A program made the position numbers and the translations under genes. From Streptomyces ruber (GTDB lineage Bacteria; Actinomycetota; Actinomycetes; Streptomycetales; Streptomycetaceae): DNA of 64,000 nucleotides. This document shows positions 63,117 through 64,000 of this stretch, one piece after another; positions within the stretch are counted from its first letter, which is position 1; the number at the start of each line of letters is the position of its first letter. The DNA lies in contig NZ_BMQK01000001.1 of assembly GCF_014648075.1 (NCBI RefSeq), positions 372,001-436,000 on the forward strand. Reading direction: 5' to 3'. The notes beneath the pieces are model-generated. The model ran no database searches. It was not told the DNA's origin and saw only the letters and a program-made list of their open reading frames with translations.

Positions 63117-64000
63117 GTGGACGACTACGCGGGACGGGTGCTCGCCGACCGCTACCGCCTTCCGGTGCCGCCGTCGGACGATTACGAACTCGCCGAGATC
63201 CGGGCCTTCGACACCTACAGCGGGCAGGAAGTCCTCATACGGCAGGTGCCGTTGCCCGAGATCGTCGAGGCGGAAGTGCTGGACGCGGACGGGCTGCCGG
63301 AGGGGTACGTCGCCCGGGACGCCAAGGCGCGCCGGAGCGGCGATAGGGCCACGCGCCGTCCCGCCGACCCGGCCGTGCGGCGCGCGATCGAGGCCGCGCA
63401 GGCCGCCGCGCAGATTCCCGACCACCCACGCCTGGACCAGGTCTTCGACGTGTTCGCCGAAGGCGGTTCGCTGTGGATCGTCAGCGAACTGGTGTCCGCA
63501 CAGCCGCTGGAGACGCTCCTCGCCGAGAAGCCCCTGACGCCGTACCGGGCGGCCGAGGTCGCCGCCGACGTCCTCACCGCGCTGCGCGCCCTGCACGCCC
63601 ACGGCTGGGTGCACCGCAACGTCACCTCCCGCACGGTCCTCGTCTGCGACGACGGACGCGTGGTGCTCACGGGCCTCGCGGCCGGTGCGGCGGAGGAGGC
63701 GCTCTGCGGGTACGACCCCGTGCCGGTGAACGACACGCAGGACGAGGGCGTCGCCGGGGATCCGGGCGGGGGGCCGCTCACGGCAGGCTTCCGTGTGCCT
63801 GACGATTCTCTTCGTGCGCCTCGTGTGCCTGAGACGTTCAAGGGGCTGGAGCCTCGTTCGTCCCAGGGTGGGGCGGCGCCCGGAGCCGGTGTCCCTGATC
63901 CCGAGACCGCCCGGCGCGCCGCCATCGAGGCGCGCGCAGGAAACGCGGACGCGGGCGCCGACCCGTCGGCCGGACGGCGCACGCCCGAGACCGGCGACGA
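63117..64000 (+). CDS. Probable pseudokinase, partial (continues past window end)
   Basis: From GTG 63117 (GGGGGTGG upstream), starting MDDYAGRVLADRYRLPVPPS; 294 codons are in the window without a stop. The kinase-like part follows the fold of its neighbour, but the catalytic residues are replaced. There is no Gly-rich loop, VAVK is VLIR, HRDVKPSN is HRNVTSRT, and DFG is GLA. After about residue 205 the sequence becomes low-complexity and disordered. It is likely a non-phosphorylating regulator or a partner of the adjacent active kinase. The frame is in register throughout, so this is not a frameshift. Confidence 0.85.
   Translation, partial: MDDYAGRVLADRYRLPVPPSDDYELAEIRAFDTYSGQEVLIRQVPLPEIVEAEVLDADGLPEGYVARDAKARRSGDRATRRPADPAVRRAIEAAQAAAQIPDHPRLDQVFDVFAEGGSLWIVSELVSAQPLETLLAEKPLTPYRAAEVAADVLTALRALHAHGWVHRNVTSRTVLVCDDGRVVLTGLAAGAAEEALCGYDPVPVNDTQDEGVAGDPGGGPLTAGFRVPDDSLRAPRVPETFKGLEPRSSQGGAAPGAGVPDPETARRAAIEARAGNADAGADPSAGRRTPETGD

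Overview
The window is a piece of a Streptomyces chromosome. The base composition is very GC-rich, many genes start with GTG, and several genes are Streptomyces developmental regulators: whiD, bldM and an ShbA-like sigma factor. The gene order is the actinobacterial ribosomal-protein/rpoA, glm, acpS-alr-tsaE-tsaB-rimI-tsaD, groES-groEL, whiD-bldM-sigma-guaB-guaB3 order that I recall from S. coelicolor, and in part from the sigD/whiB3/guaB2 region of Mycobacterium. I see no tRNA, rRNA, CRISPR array, complete insertion sequence or biosynthetic gene cluster.

Layout. (1) 1-8937: end of map, infA, rpmJ, rpsM, rpsK, rpoA, rplQ, truA, a convergent membrane-protein gene, then rplM-rpsI and glmM. (2) 8934-13267: a DUF389 membrane protein, coaA, a small protein, nnrD/nnrE and acpS. 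(3) 13289-16061: an accessory patch with a PD-(D/E)XK Rpn-like nuclease, an RsbW-like ATPase, and a WhiJ-type XRE regulator with its DUF397 partner. (4) 16045-25849: a lipoprotein, glmS, alr, a hydrolase, tsaE, a small gene behind an iron-box-like palindrome, a degenerate L,D-transpeptidase-like protein, and tsaB-rimI-tsaD. (5) 25896-41231: an accessory carbohydrate region. It holds a GH15 enzyme, a bxl-type xylo-oligosaccharide system (GH3 beta-xylosidase, two permeases, binding protein, divergent LacI repressor), a GH10-CBM2 xylanase, an LCP protein, a YCII/ECF42 sigma module, a methyltransferase and a NodB deacetylase. (6) 41275-43560: CIRCE-controlled groES-groEL1. (7) 43761-51321: an unusual transmembrane NACHT/beta-propeller protein, an SDR enzyme, a multicopper oxidase, a MOSC protein and a LysR regulator. 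(8) 51412-56608: whiD, bldM, the sigma factor, guaB and guaB3. (9) 57222-64000: a nucleotide-sugar dehydrogenase homologue lacking its catalytic residues, glpD, a transmembrane Ser/Thr kinase, and the start of a probable pseudokinase.

How the genes work together. Much of the window serves translation (ribosomal proteins, IF-1, TruA, t6A synthesis by TsaB/D/E, RimI), cell-wall precursor supply (GlmM, GlmS, Alr) and cofactors (CoaA, AcpS). The xylan region reads as one pathway. The secreted xylanase cuts xylan, the binding protein and two permeases import the oligosaccharides (no ATPase is encoded, so a shared one such as MsiK is expected), and the cytoplasmic GH3 enzyme finishes hydrolysis. 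CGAA-N3-TTCG palindromes lie upstream of both the transporter operon and the xylanase.

Most interesting signals: a membrane NACHT protein with a C-terminal propeller that may face outward; three homologues whose catalytic residues are visibly missing (UDP-sugar dehydrogenase type, L,D-transpeptidase type, protein kinase type) plus a GuaB3 without the IMPDH cysteine; a small gene behind a candidate iron box; a textbook-looking ECF42 promoter in front of its own YCII-sigma module; and a 12-bp inverted-repeat element in the gene-free stretch after guaB3.
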